DNA from: a virus | Direction: 5' to 3' (one strand) | DNA length: 37,011 nt | IMG/VR virus record: IMGVR_UViG_3300042301_000097 | Coordinates: 1 to 37,011 of that record | In this document: positions 8,979 to 18,100 of the stretch, one piece after another | How positions within the stretch are numbered: position 1 is the stretch's first letter | Layout of the letters: every line of letters begins with the position of its first letter | Position numbers and translations under genes: made by a program | The notes under the pieces: generated by a model | The model's input: the letters and a program-made list of their open reading frames with translations, nothing else | What the model was told of the DNA's origin: nothing | Databases searched by the model: none

Positions 8979-9494
8979 ATGGCATTACCCTCAAAAGTCC
9001 TACCCGGCTTTGTTGCATCGTTTTGGATGCAGACATCAGCCGCACCGTTCAGCACAGCAAACTTGGGTGTGTGGACAGCTTCAGTTGCAACCATTGTCGG
9101 CACAAGTGCTGGCGGTACAGGCGCATCAGGCACAGCATTAGCCACTATTGAATCAGTCCCAGCGTTTGGTCAAGATGACGCAGTGGCAAGTTTCATGGTT
9201 GCTGGTTCACGCCAAAGCGACAAAATCCCAACGCAATCCGCACCGACTTCCATGACTATCACTGCGGCATGGAATCCCTCTGATGCTGGTTTGCTGTTGA
9301 TTCGTGCTGACGCATATTCTGGTCTTGTTGACCGCACTTATGTAGTGGCGGCTTACGATGGAACGAATACTGTGGCTTATGCTTTTAATGGTCGTGTGGG
9401 TCAGTTCCAAATCGATGCACAACCCGGTGCTGAAGCCAAGTGTGTATTTACCATCCATCCTCGCGGCAATCAGTACGGTTGGAGTAATTCCTAA
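8979..9494 (+). CDS. Major tail (tube) protein, copy 2 (tandem paralogue)
   Basis: A 171-aa tandem duplicate of the preceding gene. A 36-residue block (residues 60-95 here) is amino-acid identical between the two, while about 22 of its 36 codons differ synonymously. The divergent segment is Gly/Ala/Thr-rich (GTSAGGTGASGTA), likely a surface loop. The two could form alternating rings, or one could be a decorating or terminating tube subunit. GGAGAAAC precedes the ATG. TAATG couples it to the next gene. Confidence 0.75.
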   Translation: MALPSKVLPGFVASFWMQTSAAPFSTANLGVWTASVATIVGTSAGGTGASGTALATIESVPAFGQDDAVASFMVAGSRQSDKIPTQSAPTSMTITAAWNPSDAGLLLIRADAYSGLVDRTYVVAAYDGTNTVAYAFNGRVGQFQIDAQPGAEAKCVFTIHPRGNQYGWSNS

Positions 9495-9691
9495 TGAAAG
9501 TCGCTGACGCTGTTGAAGTGTTGGCGACCACCCACCAATCCCTTGACGCAGTGGCGCGGGGGTTGGAGGTGAAAGCCAATGAGGTTGCTACGGCACTTGC
9601 CAAAGCAAAGCCTGACACAGTGGAGTTTGTTTGTTTAACAATACTTGCACGATACAACCCAATTGCCGCAACAATTGAACCAGAAGAATAA
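9494..9691 (+). CDS. Small helical protein of tail region, unknown
   Basis: A 65-aa, Ala/Val-rich, predicted fully helical protein without membrane segments or Cys motifs. It starts in a TAATG overlap with tail-tube copy 2, so it is probably co-translated. I do not recognise the family. It may be a tail assembly accessory, inferred only from position. Confidence 0.55.
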   Translation: MKVADAVEVLATTHQSLDAVARGLEVKANEVATALAKAKPDTVEFVCLTILARYNPIAATIEPEE

Positions 9692-9693
9692 AC

Positions 9694-9933
9694 ATGACAG
9701 ACACGACAATACAAAACACGGCAGATTTATTAGGTTTCTTGGTTCAGCAATCTGAAACTCGCAAAGATTGGTTTGGTTTCACGCAACAGAAGATGACAGC
9801 CGTTAGTCTCGCGCATGAGATTGCGGCTCGCCATGCTGACACAATGACACCTGAGCAAGTGGTGGAGTACGCCAAAGAATTAAACGAATTGCTTTTCCAC
9901 CGCCTGATAAAGCCCGGCGCATGGAGAATTTGA
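9694..9933 (+). CDS. Small protein of tail region, unknown
   Basis: A 79-aa acidic, mostly helical protein with a conserved-looking tail (FHRLIKPGAWRI). It lies 2 nt after the previous gene and 1 nt before the gp10-like gene. There are no membrane segments. The family is not recognised. Confidence 0.6.
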   Translation: MTDTTIQNTADLLGFLVQQSETRKDWFGFTQQKMTAVSLAHEIAARHADTMTPEQVVEYAKELNELLFHRLIKPGAWRI

Positions 9934-9934
9934 A

Positions 9935-10486
9935 ATGGCAAAAATTGGATTCAAACTTGAGGGTTTTGATAGCCTTTTAAAAAATTTTGATGACATTGCA
10001 AAAGAAATTGGTGATAAAAAAGCTAATAGCAAAATACTTATACCAGCCGTGCGTGAAGCAATGCAACCAACATTAGCTAAAGCAAGATTACTTGCGCCCA
10101 TAGATACAGGCGCATTAACGGCACACTTACAAGTAGAAGCAAGGCGACCAAATAGAAAAGATAAACGTTCTAAATATATTTTTAATGGCGACAATGTAAT
10201 TGCATTAGTCACCACAAAAGCATTTCCTAAAAAACTAAAAAAGAAATTTAGCGCAGAAAACCAAAACCTGAGTTCAGCAGACCGCGCAAAGAAATTTAAG
10301 GCTTTTGCGGCTTCTAGTGGATATATGTACGATGCTCGCGCCATAGCCCAAGAATTTGGCACAGCACGAATGAAAGACCACAAACCATTTATGCGACCAG
10401 CATTAGAAGCGGCAAGCCCCGAAGTATTAAGAAAACTAAGCGAAGGCTTGGCAAGAAGAATAAACAGTTACAAACCAAAATACTAA
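9935..10486 (+). CDS. HK97 gp10-like head-tail / tail completion protein
   Basis: A 183-aa protein with hallmarks of the HK97 gp10 family: an N-terminal amphipathic start (FKLEGFDSLLKNFDDIAKE), the central LAPIDTGALTAHLQVEARR motif, and the late AQEFGTARMKDHKPFMRPAL motif. Family members act in tail completion or attachment. It is encoded after the tail-tube genes instead of before them, an unusual order. It is Lys/Arg-rich. Confidence 0.88.
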   Translation: MAKIGFKLEGFDSLLKNFDDIAKEIGDKKANSKILIPAVREAMQPTLAKARLLAPIDTGALTAHLQVEARRPNRKDKRSKYIFNGDNVIALVTTKAFPKKLKKKFSAENQNLSSADRAKKFKAFAASSGYMYDARAIAQEFGTARMKDHKPFMRPALEAASPEVLRKLSEGLARRINSYKPKY

Positions 10487-10497
10487 CAGGAGAAAAC

Positions 10498-10977
10498 ATG
10501 ACACGATTTGCTGATGCACTCGGTGCAAAGTACCAACAGAACAGAGAAAACATCTTTACCCGAAGATTTGAATTAGGCGGTCACACATTCAAGGTCAGGA
10601 TTCCTTATGTAAATGAATCCGATGAAATCTACAAGCGCATCAATGAACCTGATGAAGCCAAAGTAGCAGAAGCCTATAAGCAGATGACCGACCCGCTAAT
10701 GGCATTAAAAGACCAAGACGCTGGCTTTACTTTTACTGATGACGATGTGCTGATTGAAGGGCGGTCGCTGAAAGAAGCGGCAAAGCAAAAAATCCAAGTA
10801 GAAATTAAGATAACTGAATTTGTTAAGTTACTTGTTCCTGAAGTAGAAGGTGCAACGCTGGATGACTTAACTTATGAGGAGATTGAAGCCGAGTTTCCGA
10901 TGGCGGTGCAAATGCAATTGGTTGAAAAGATTGCTGAAGCTATTAGCCCGACATACAAGGAAACAAAGGGAAACTGA
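10498..10977 (+). CDS. Tail assembly chaperone (lambda gpG equivalent)
   Basis: A 159-aa acidic protein directly upstream of the tape measure gene, as in lambda gene G. It should bind tape measure protein and recruit tube subunits. It ends at TGA 10975-10977. The codons before the stop form the slippery heptamer G GGA AAC (10968-10974), allowing a -1 shift into the following open frame. AGGAGAAAAC precedes the ATG. Confidence 0.82.
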   Translation: MTRFADALGAKYQQNRENIFTRRFELGGHTFKVRIPYVNESDEIYKRINEPDEAKVAEAYKQMTDPLMALKDQDAGFTFTDDDVLIEGRSLKEAAKQKIQVEIKITEFVKLLVPEVEGATLDDLTYEEIEAEFPMAVQMQLVEKIAEAISPTYKETKGN

Positions 10978-11342
10978 TTGGCTCATTGAAAAGTCAAGTC
11001 ATCACCGCGATGATTTTCAATGGGCATACACATGAAACAATAGCGGAACTGGATGGGGTCACAATGGCGCAATTGCAAACTATGTATGGTGATGGATTGG
11101 TTGGCAATCAAGGCTTGCTTAATGTGCTGGGAGTGCTGACCAATGGAGTGTTTAATTACATGAGGGCGGCTGGTTCAAGCCCTTATAAACTAGCCAACAT
11201 TTTAGGTAATGCGTATGATTACATATATCCACCGCTGACTGAAGAACAAAAAAGACAGCAAGCCAATGACCAGTTGCTGGCATTTATGAGTCAAGCACCG
11301 GGGTTTTCCAAAGAAAGATTCGGGGTAAAAGATGGCGAATAA
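10498..11342 (+). CDS. Tail assembly chaperone G-T fusion via -1 frameshift
   Basis: Joining 10498-10974 with 10974-11342 gives about 281 aa. The second open frame (LIGSLKSQVITAM... to FGVKDGE) is exactly -1 relative to the first. It has no convincing own ribosome site, only a TTG at 10986, and abuts the slippery heptamer GGGAAAC next to the upstream stop. Programmed -1 frameshifting in tail chaperone genes is widely conserved in phages with long tails (lambda G/GT uses GGGAAAG). The T part would contact tube protein. The frame overlaps the tape measure start by 11 nt. Confidence 0.82.
10968..10974 (+). promoter_or_regulatory. -1 ribosomal frameshift slippery site
   Basis: GGGAAAC is phased G GGA AAC immediately before the in-frame TGA stop, the X XXY YYZ pattern. 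Slipping back one base gives GGG AAA CTG ATT and opens the T frame. An AAC A-site codon is usually less slippery than AAG or AAA, so a low GT yield is expected. Confidence 0.8.
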
Positions 11343-13443
11343 TGTTGGTCGATTAGGCGTTGTCCTTGGGTTGAACACAGCCGAGTTTGTTGCTGGCATC
11401 GAAAACGCTGGGAAAAAATTAGATGCTTTTGTAACAAAAATTGGTGGCGTTGCAAAAGTAGGTGCAACAGCTTTGGCGGCAATGTCTATTGCGGCATTAA
11501 AGTTCGCAGATGATATTGGTGACGTTGCTGAAGCCAATGATGTAGCAATTGATACTGTTGTCAAACTACGAATGGCGCTAGACGCAAGCGGTGGCTCGGC
11601 TGATAAAGCTGGCGTAATGCTGTCATCTTTTGCTAAAGCTATTGATACAGCGGCGAGCGGTTCTTTTGAAGCGCAAAAATCATTTAAGTCAGTCGGTGTT
11701 TCCTTAAAAGACATCGGTTCAATGACGCAAGAACAGCTACTCGGCAAAGTGCTTGCTGGTCTTGAGCAAATGGACGATACAGTTACACGCAATGCAAAGG
11801 CAATGGAGTTTTTCTCTAAGGCGGCAAAAGGTGTAGCGTTTGATAAGTTTGCTCAAGAGATGAGCAAGACAACTGCATTGACCAATGAGCAAATAGAAGC
11901 CGTAAAAGCTGGCGCAGAAACTTGGGACAATTTACAAAAAATAATTAACAAATTGCAATTGTTATTGGTAACTGCTCTTGGTCCAAGTCTAAAAGCAATC
12001 AATAGCGAAATCAATGACCAGACATTTCCAAAAATACAAATGCTTGGCAATGCGTTTAATTTTTTGGCAAGCAATGTCAATAGCGCATACAAGGCGATGC
12101 AAAGCGTTGCCATTTTGCTTGAAAAGATTGCTGGTTATTCAGTCATCATGCAGACCTATGGCGAATCAAACGCTGGGTCAGCAGAGTTAAAAAAATTAGA
12201 TGAAGAAACCAATAGGCGACTTGCGGAACTTAGAAACCAACAAGCAGAGTTTGATAGAGTTTTAAGCGGTGAAAAAATTGGGCATAGAGGTGCTGGTTTT
12301 GATGACCCAAGATTGCCAAAAGGAACAAACGGAAAATTACGCGATACAACTGTTGGCGTTGATTCAAAACTAAATGCACGACTTGCCGCAGAAGCAAAAA
12401 TGCTGAATGAATCAAATCTAGCCGTAGTTAATCTTATGAAGTCGTATGAAGACTTTGGCGACAAAATAATAAATATAAAAGAAGAAGAAAGAAAAGCAAT
12501 GTCAGCAAGGGCTGACGCTGAACAAAAAGCCGCTTATCAAGCAAACGAAATAATTGTCAATTTACAAAAACGCAGTATCTTAGATAAAGAACAATTAGAC
12601 AGAGAAAGAGAAGTTTTTTTGTTGCGTAAAGATAATCAAAATTTAAATAATACAGAATTAGAATATGCTCAAAAAATACTTGAAATTCGTAATAAATACG
12701 CAGATGAAGAACGCAATATAAATGAACAATTAAGAGAAGGTACGCAAGAACATAATGCCGCATTGGAACGCAATCACGAATTGCGTCAGCGTTCTATTGA
12801 GCAAGCTAGACAAGTGCTTACTGAAACACGCAGACAAACAGAAGGCACAATAACGCAAGGCGCACAAAAAGGTTTTGATGAATACATTAAAAACTTACCA
12901 AGCCAATTTGAAGTTGGTAGGCGTGGTTTTGTATCTTTAATGGGTAGTATGGAAAACGCTGTTGAACAATTTGTTAGAACAGGCAAATTTAATTTTGGAG
13001 ATTTTACTCGCAGTGTCATCATGGATATGATGGTTATTCAAGCCAAAGCAAGCGTAATGGGCATGATGAGTGGATTTTCAAATATTTTTAGTGCTGGTTC
13101 AGGAGGAAGCGTATCTTTATCTGAAACTCCTGTGCCGGGTACATCATTCACAGGTTTCAATGGACCAAAAGCAAATGGTGGTAGCGTTGACGCAAACAAA
13201 ATTGGATTAGTTGGTGAACGTGGACCCGAATTATTTGTTCCGCGCACGGCTGGCACAATCATTCCAAACAATCAACTTGCAAACGCAATGGGTGGCGGTC
13301 AAACCATTAACTACAATGGGCCATATATTGCAAACATGAGTGCAATTGATACCCAAACAGGCGTACAGTTCTTGGCAAAGAATAAGCAGACCATTTGGGC
13401 ATCGTACCAATCGGCTAATCGTTCAGTTCCAGTATCGAGGTAA
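11332..13443 (+). CDS. Tail tape measure protein
   Basis: A 703-aa protein that sets tail length. The N-terminus (LGVVLGLNTAEFVAGIENAGKKLDAF) is the common start of lambda-H-like tape measures. Ala-rich hydrophobic helices follow (AKVGATALAAMSIAALKFAD), then long charged coiled coil (about residues 390-510). The C-terminal segment LVGERGPELFVPRTAGTIIP is highly typical of this family. At about 0.15 nm per residue the tail would be roughly 100 nm long. It starts inside the end of the chaperone T frame. Confidence 0.95.
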   Translation: MANNVGRLGVVLGLNTAEFVAGIENAGKKLDAFVTKIGGVAKVGATALAAMSIAALKFADDIGDVAEANDVAIDTVVKLRMALDASGGSADKAGVMLSSFAKAIDTAASGSFEAQKSFKSVGVSLKDIGSMTQEQLLGKVLAGLEQMDDTVTRNAKAMEFFSKAAKGVAFDKFAQEMSKTTALTNEQIEAVKAGAETWDNLQKIINKLQLLLVTALGPSLKAINSEINDQTFPKIQMLGNAFNFLASNVNSAYKAMQSVAILLEKIAGYSVIMQTYGESNAGSAELKKLDEETNRRLAELRNQQAEFDRVLSGEKIGHRGAGFDDPRLPKGTNGKLRDTTVGVDSKLNARLAAEAKMLNESNLAVVNLMKSYEDFGDKIINIKEEERKAMSARADAEQKAAYQANEIIVNLQKRSILDKEQLDREREVFLLRKDNQNLNNTELEYAQKILEIRNKYADEERNINEQLREGTQEHNAALERNHELRQRSIEQARQVLTETRRQTEGTITQGAQKGFDEYIKNLPSQFEVGRRGFVSLMGSMENAVEQFVRTGKFNFGDFTRSVIMDMMVIQAKASVMGMMSGFSNIFSAGSGGSVSLSETPVPGTSFTGFNGPKANGGSVDANKIGLVGERGPELFVPRTAGTIIPNNQLANAMGGGQTINYNGPYIANMSAIDTQTGVQFLAKNKQTIWASYQSANRSVPVSR

Positions 13444-13445
13444 AA

Positions 13446-14126
13446 ATGAGTTTACAAAGCATCCTCGCCATAACTGAAAGTGTCAGCATAAATGACCATA
13501 AATTTGCTGGTCAGATGTTGTCACGCAATATGCGTATCAGCACATCAGAAATTTTGACTGTCCAGCCATTTCAATTTACGCTGAAGCCGATGGGCTATTT
13601 GCAATACAGCACAAATCGGGCGGTGCTGTCTGCCTTGCGCCAAGCTGACCGAATCACCGAGCAATATCTTAACTTTGGAACAACTGGCTGGCTTAACTAC
13701 ATTGCTTACCAAGGCGATATGACCAGCGTTCAGGCAAATGCAACAACAATTGAGACAGGCACAACAGGCATGAATATTGTGCTGGGTACTTTGCCATCAA
13801 TCAGTTCTGCTTTATACATAGTCAAGACAGGCGACTTCATTCAGATTGACAGATATTCCTACATTGCCACGGCAAGCGTTCAGCGTGGCGGCTCATCAAC
13901 TGTGACCATTCCAGTACACCGAACAGTGATGACCACAGTGGCAAGCCCATTACCCGCTGTAATAGGGCAATACGGCACGACAACCAGCTTGGGTGGGTCA
14001 ACCTATACAGGCATTACATTTCCCGTTGTATTGCGTGATTACCCATCTTATACGCTTGTTCCAATGACCAATGATTCTTTCATTTCTTGGGATGGTGATT
14101 TTAATGCTTATGAGGTGGTGCTGTGA
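13446..14126 (+). CDS. Distal tail / tail tip protein, unknown family
   Basis: A 226-aa beta-rich protein just after the tape measure, where distal tail or lambda M/L-like proteins lie. The start MSLQSILAITESVSINDH and segments such as MRISTSEILTVQPFQFTLKP suggest a tube-like N-terminal domain. The family is not confidently recognised and the role is positional. It ends in a GTGA overlap with the next gene. Confidence 0.65.
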   Translation: MSLQSILAITESVSINDHKFAGQMLSRNMRISTSEILTVQPFQFTLKPMGYLQYSTNRAVLSALRQADRITEQYLNFGTTGWLNYIAYQGDMTSVQANATTIETGTTGMNIVLGTLPSISSALYIVKTGDFIQIDRYSYIATASVQRGGSSTVTIPVHRTVMTTVASPLPAVIGQYGTTTSLGGSTYTGITFPVVLRDYPSYTLVPMTNDSFISWDGDFNAYEVVL

Positions 14127-14728
14127 ATGTAATTGCACCAGTAGTAGGAACAAACACAATCCGCTATGCCGACTTTGTGCGAATCACAACGGCATCGGCA
14201 ACTTATTTATTTTCTACTGCGCCCACCGCAATCACTGTTTCAACCGTTGATGCAAATCCATTTACAGGGTTAAGCCAATTGGTCAACATTGGTACGGCAA
14301 CGCGAGACATTAAAAGCACTGCTAACGAAACCACTGTGACGCTGGTAGGCATTGATACCGCCATGCTTTCATTAGTTCTTGGCGCGGGTATTAAAGGCTC
14401 TGAAATAGAGATGTGGCACGGCTTCTTTAATGCCGCTGGTGCACTTATAACGACAGGCGGCACAGGTGGGCTTTACCAATATTTCACAGGCTACATTAAC
14501 AGCTTCAGTATCAGCGAACAATGGATGGAAGAAGTCCGTGGCTATGTTGGCACAGTGACTGTTAGCGCATCAAGCATTCAGCTTATATTGCAAAACCGCA
14601 CGGCTGGCAGATACACCAACGACAATGCTTGGAAGCAATTTAACTCAAGTGATACAAGCATGAACAGGGTTAACTTTATTCAGACAATTAACTATCAATT
14701 TGGCAAAAACGCACCATCCAATTCATAG
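14123..14728 (+). CDS. Tail tip baseplate-like protein
   Basis: A 201-aa beta-rich protein beginning at GTG 14123, overlapping the previous stop by 4 nt. The pattern TIRYADFVRITTASATYLFSTAP, then LSQLVNIGTATRDIKSTANETTVTLVGID and a C-terminal MNRVNFIQTINYQFGK, resembles hub proteins in tail tips (DUF2163 or lambda L-like). It is part of the tape measure to J tip module. The exact family is uncertain. Confidence 0.65.
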   Translation: MNVIAPVVGTNTIRYADFVRITTASATYLFSTAPTAITVSTVDANPFTGLSQLVNIGTATRDIKSTANETTVTLVGIDTAMLSLVLGAGIKGSEIEMWHGFFNAAGALITTGGTGGLYQYFTGYINSFSISEQWMEEVRGYVGTVTVSASSIQLILQNRTAGRYTNDNAWKQFNSSDTSMNRVNFIQTINYQFGKNAPSNS

Positions 14729-14736
14729 GACAAAAC

Positions 14737-15183
14737 ATGATAAGACAAGCTAACAAATTTGACATGGACGCAATTATTCGGATGCTCAAAGCATACCGAG
14801 ACAAAGCACCAACGCAGTTTCTGAGAGATTCCAGCAATCAAGAACACATAGAAAAACTGTTAAGCAATATTCTTTCTGGCGCGGGTTTCATCTTGCTTGC
14901 CATGAAAGAAGAAGATGCCGTAGGTATGGTCATTGCCGCACAGCATCCAAACATTTGGAATCCTGACATTACGCAAATTAGCGAAATTGCTTTTTGGGTA
15001 GATGAAGAACACAGAGGTGGAAAATCTGCACATCGATTGCTTCATGCGTACATTCAACAATGTGAAGAATGGAAGCAAGAAAACCGCATTCATTTTTTTA
15101 GTCTCAGTAAAATGCACAATAGCCCCGACCTGTCTTATGACAAATTCGGCTTTGAAAAGTTAGAGGAAACTTGGATTAAATAA
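14737..15183 (+). CDS. GNAT-type acetyltransferase in the tail module
   Basis: A 148-aa protein with a GNAT fold signature: MIRQANKFDMDAIIRML start, central beta strand EIAFWVDEEHRGGKSAHRLL (the H-R-G-G-K-S-A turn resembles the acetyl-CoA pyrophosphate loop R/Q-x-x-G-x-G/A), and a C-terminal YDKFGFEKLEETWIK typical of motif B. It lies between tail tip genes where lambda has the NlpC-like K and I proteins. It may acetylate a tail or host protein or act only structurally. The substrate is unknown. Confidence 0.78.
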   Translation: MIRQANKFDMDAIIRMLKAYRDKAPTQFLRDSSNQEHIEKLLSNILSGAGFILLAMKEEDAVGMVIAAQHPNIWNPDITQISEIAFWVDEEHRGGKSAHRLLHAYIQQCEEWKQENRIHFFSLSKMHNSPDLSYDKFGFEKLEETWIK

Positions 15184-15185
15184 CC

Positions 15186-18100
15186 ATGCCGGGTTCAATA
15201 ATTGTTGCCACATTTTTGCCGGGTCTGACTGGCTTTGCCGCTACTGCGGCGGCTTTTGCCATCAATATGGTTATCTCGGCAGTTATTGCCAAACAATTTA
15301 CGCCATCATCAAACAACAACAGCACACTGGGCGACCAATTAAGCCCCGGTGCTCGGGCGCAAGTCCCACCCGCTGGAGACAATAAACTGCCTGTAATTTA
15401 TGGCTCTGCTTATGTTGGCGGCATTGTTACTGATTTATCAATTACCAATGACTATCAGAATTTGTATTATTGCTTGGCATTGTCCGAGGTGACAAATACT
15501 GAAACAGGTGGCACACCTGACACAATCACATTTGGCAATGCCTATTGGGGTGGAAAGAAGGTTATTTTTCAAGCTAATGGCTACACAGTTGCATCATTGC
15601 TTGATGAATCAACTGGTCTATATGACACATCAGTAAATGGGAAATTAGAGTTTTATTTCTACCGCAATGGTTCTACCAATCCAACTAACAGTCCTTTCTT
15701 TGCTTATGGCACACAAGTCATGGGCAATACAAACCTGACTTATCAGTGGGACAGCACTAAGCTAATGACCAATTGTGCTTTTGTCATTATCAAAGTCAGG
15801 TATTCACAAAGCGCAAACTTAACAGGCATTCAACAAACAAGGTTTCAAGTAATCAATTCCAGATTTGCACCGGGCGATTGTTTCCTAGACTACTTCACTT
15901 CTACTCGCTATGGCGCGGCAATACCTACTGCAAATATAAACACAACATCTTTAACTGCGCTTGATGCGTATTGCGCTGGCTCATTTACATATACAAGTTA
16001 TTCAGGTTCTTCAAACACACAAGCAAGATTTAGATTTGATGGCACTTTAGATACCCAGCAACCCATTATGACCAACTTGCAATACATGGCTACTTCATGT
16101 GATTGCTTGTTGCGTTATAACGAAATCACAAGCACATGGGGCGTAATTGTTCAAAGCCCAACCTATACAGTTGCATTAGCACTTGATGACAGCAACATCA
16201 TTGGCGCAATAAGCGTTTCGCCTTTGGACATTGCATCGTCATTTAATATTGCAGAAGTCAAATTTCCTGACAGTTCAGCACAAGACAGTTTTAACACTTC
16301 AACATTTAACCTTGCAGTTTTAAACCCATCTTTGTTGTACCCAAATGAACCAGTTAACAAGCAGTCAATTAGCTTGCCATTGGTTAACGATAATGTTCGG
16401 GCGCAGTATCTTGCAAACCGATTCCTTGAGGCTTGCCGCGAAGACTTGCAGATTCAATTAACCATTGGATATGTAGGTTTGCAGTTAGAAGCTGGCGATA
16501 TTGTTAGCCTGACAAACACAAATTATGGGTTCACCACTAAGCTGTTTCGCGTATCTAAGGTAACAGAAAACTATGGCAGTGATGGCTCAATCACCGCTAG
16601 TTTAATGCTGACTGAATACAACAGCACAATATTTGACGATAAGAATATTACGCAATTTACGCCATCGCCAAACACTGGTTTAGCAGACCCGCTGACCTTT
16701 GGAACAATACCCGCGCCATCGGTTGCTTCTAATTATCCCAATGCTGGCACTCCTTATTTTATTGTTAACACCACCACATCAACCGCTGGCATTGTTGATT
16801 ATGTTGAATTGTGGTATTCGGCATATTCAAACCCGACAACGGCACAACGCATTTTTGCGGGTACGACTGCTATTGAATCAGATGGCAACCCATACAACCC
16901 AAGCACATATTTAACTGTAACGCTTGCAGACATTGCCGCTGGCAATTGGTATTTCTTTACTCGCATGGTCAATGGTTTAGGTTCAAGTTCTTTTAGCGCG
17001 GCATCACCTGTATTTCAATGGCGACCCACTACATTTACTTATGAAAACCAATATGTGGTTGTGGCTTATGGCGATGACTTAATTGGCACAGGCATTTCAT
17101 CATCACCGACAGGCAAGAATTATTATGGCTTGTACAACTCAACTTCTACAACATACAGTGCCACGGCTTCAGATTACACATGGTATTTAGCACAACCTAC
17201 TTTTGGCACTGTAAACAAACTTTGCTACATAAATCGCACTGGTCGCAAGTTCAGTTTTGGCACAGCACCAGCGGCTTATGCGGCATCGACTGCGGCTTAT
17301 GTTCCAGCGTCAACATTTGATAATTCAATCTGGTCTGCCTTGCCTGATGGCACAAACTATATCGACCTTGATGTACGCACTGGACAACTTACGCGCACAG
17401 GTACAACATCGGTAGGGTCAGGGCAAATTGCAATTGCAAATAATCCTGATGGCACATTGGTTGGTGCGCTTGCGCCATTCTTAGACTTTGGTGGCGCATC
17501 TACTTTTACAGGCTCAGGGTCAACATTGACCATTGATATTTATGGGCGTGTGGTTGGTTTAATTCCGCCTGATGGTTTTTATTACACATCAGAAGATTTT
17601 TCTGCTACGGCTGGGCAAACAGTATTCACGCCAACCGCAAGACAAGCTGGGTATATTACTGGTCAAGATTTGGTATACCGCAATGGCATATTGCTGGATA
17701 CGACTGAGTACACAGAAAATAGCACGACAGTTACCATGAACACAGCTTGCGTGGTCGGTGAATATATTGCTATTGTTTCTTTCCGTTCGGTTGCCGCATC
17801 AATAACTTATGAAAATTTAGGTTTGCTGTATTCCAGCGGCACAGGCACAACAACGGTTACATACACAAATTTGCCGCATCAATTAATTAACGCTGGTGAT
17901 ATTTTAACCTTTGCTAATACAGGCTCACCTACTCAATACACAGTTTCCAGCATCAACTACACAACCAAACAAATTGTTTTTACTGCGGCATTCACTGCGA
18001 CAGCGGGTAATTCAATTTATCGGTACAGGGCGGCATCATCTACCTACCCATCATTTAGTAGATTCACAGCAACATTAACTGCGGCATCAAGCTATACGCC

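Noticed and set aside
9207-9458. Minus-strand frame opposite tail-tube copy 2
   Set aside because: Antisense shadow of a clear coding frame; composition (Ser/Thr/Arg/Ile mix) not protein-like.
11202-11792. 196-aa minus-strand frame opposite chaperone T and tape measure
   Set aside because: Long but antisense to two well-supported genes; Ser/Pro/Ala-rich from reversed Ala/Asp/Lys codons.
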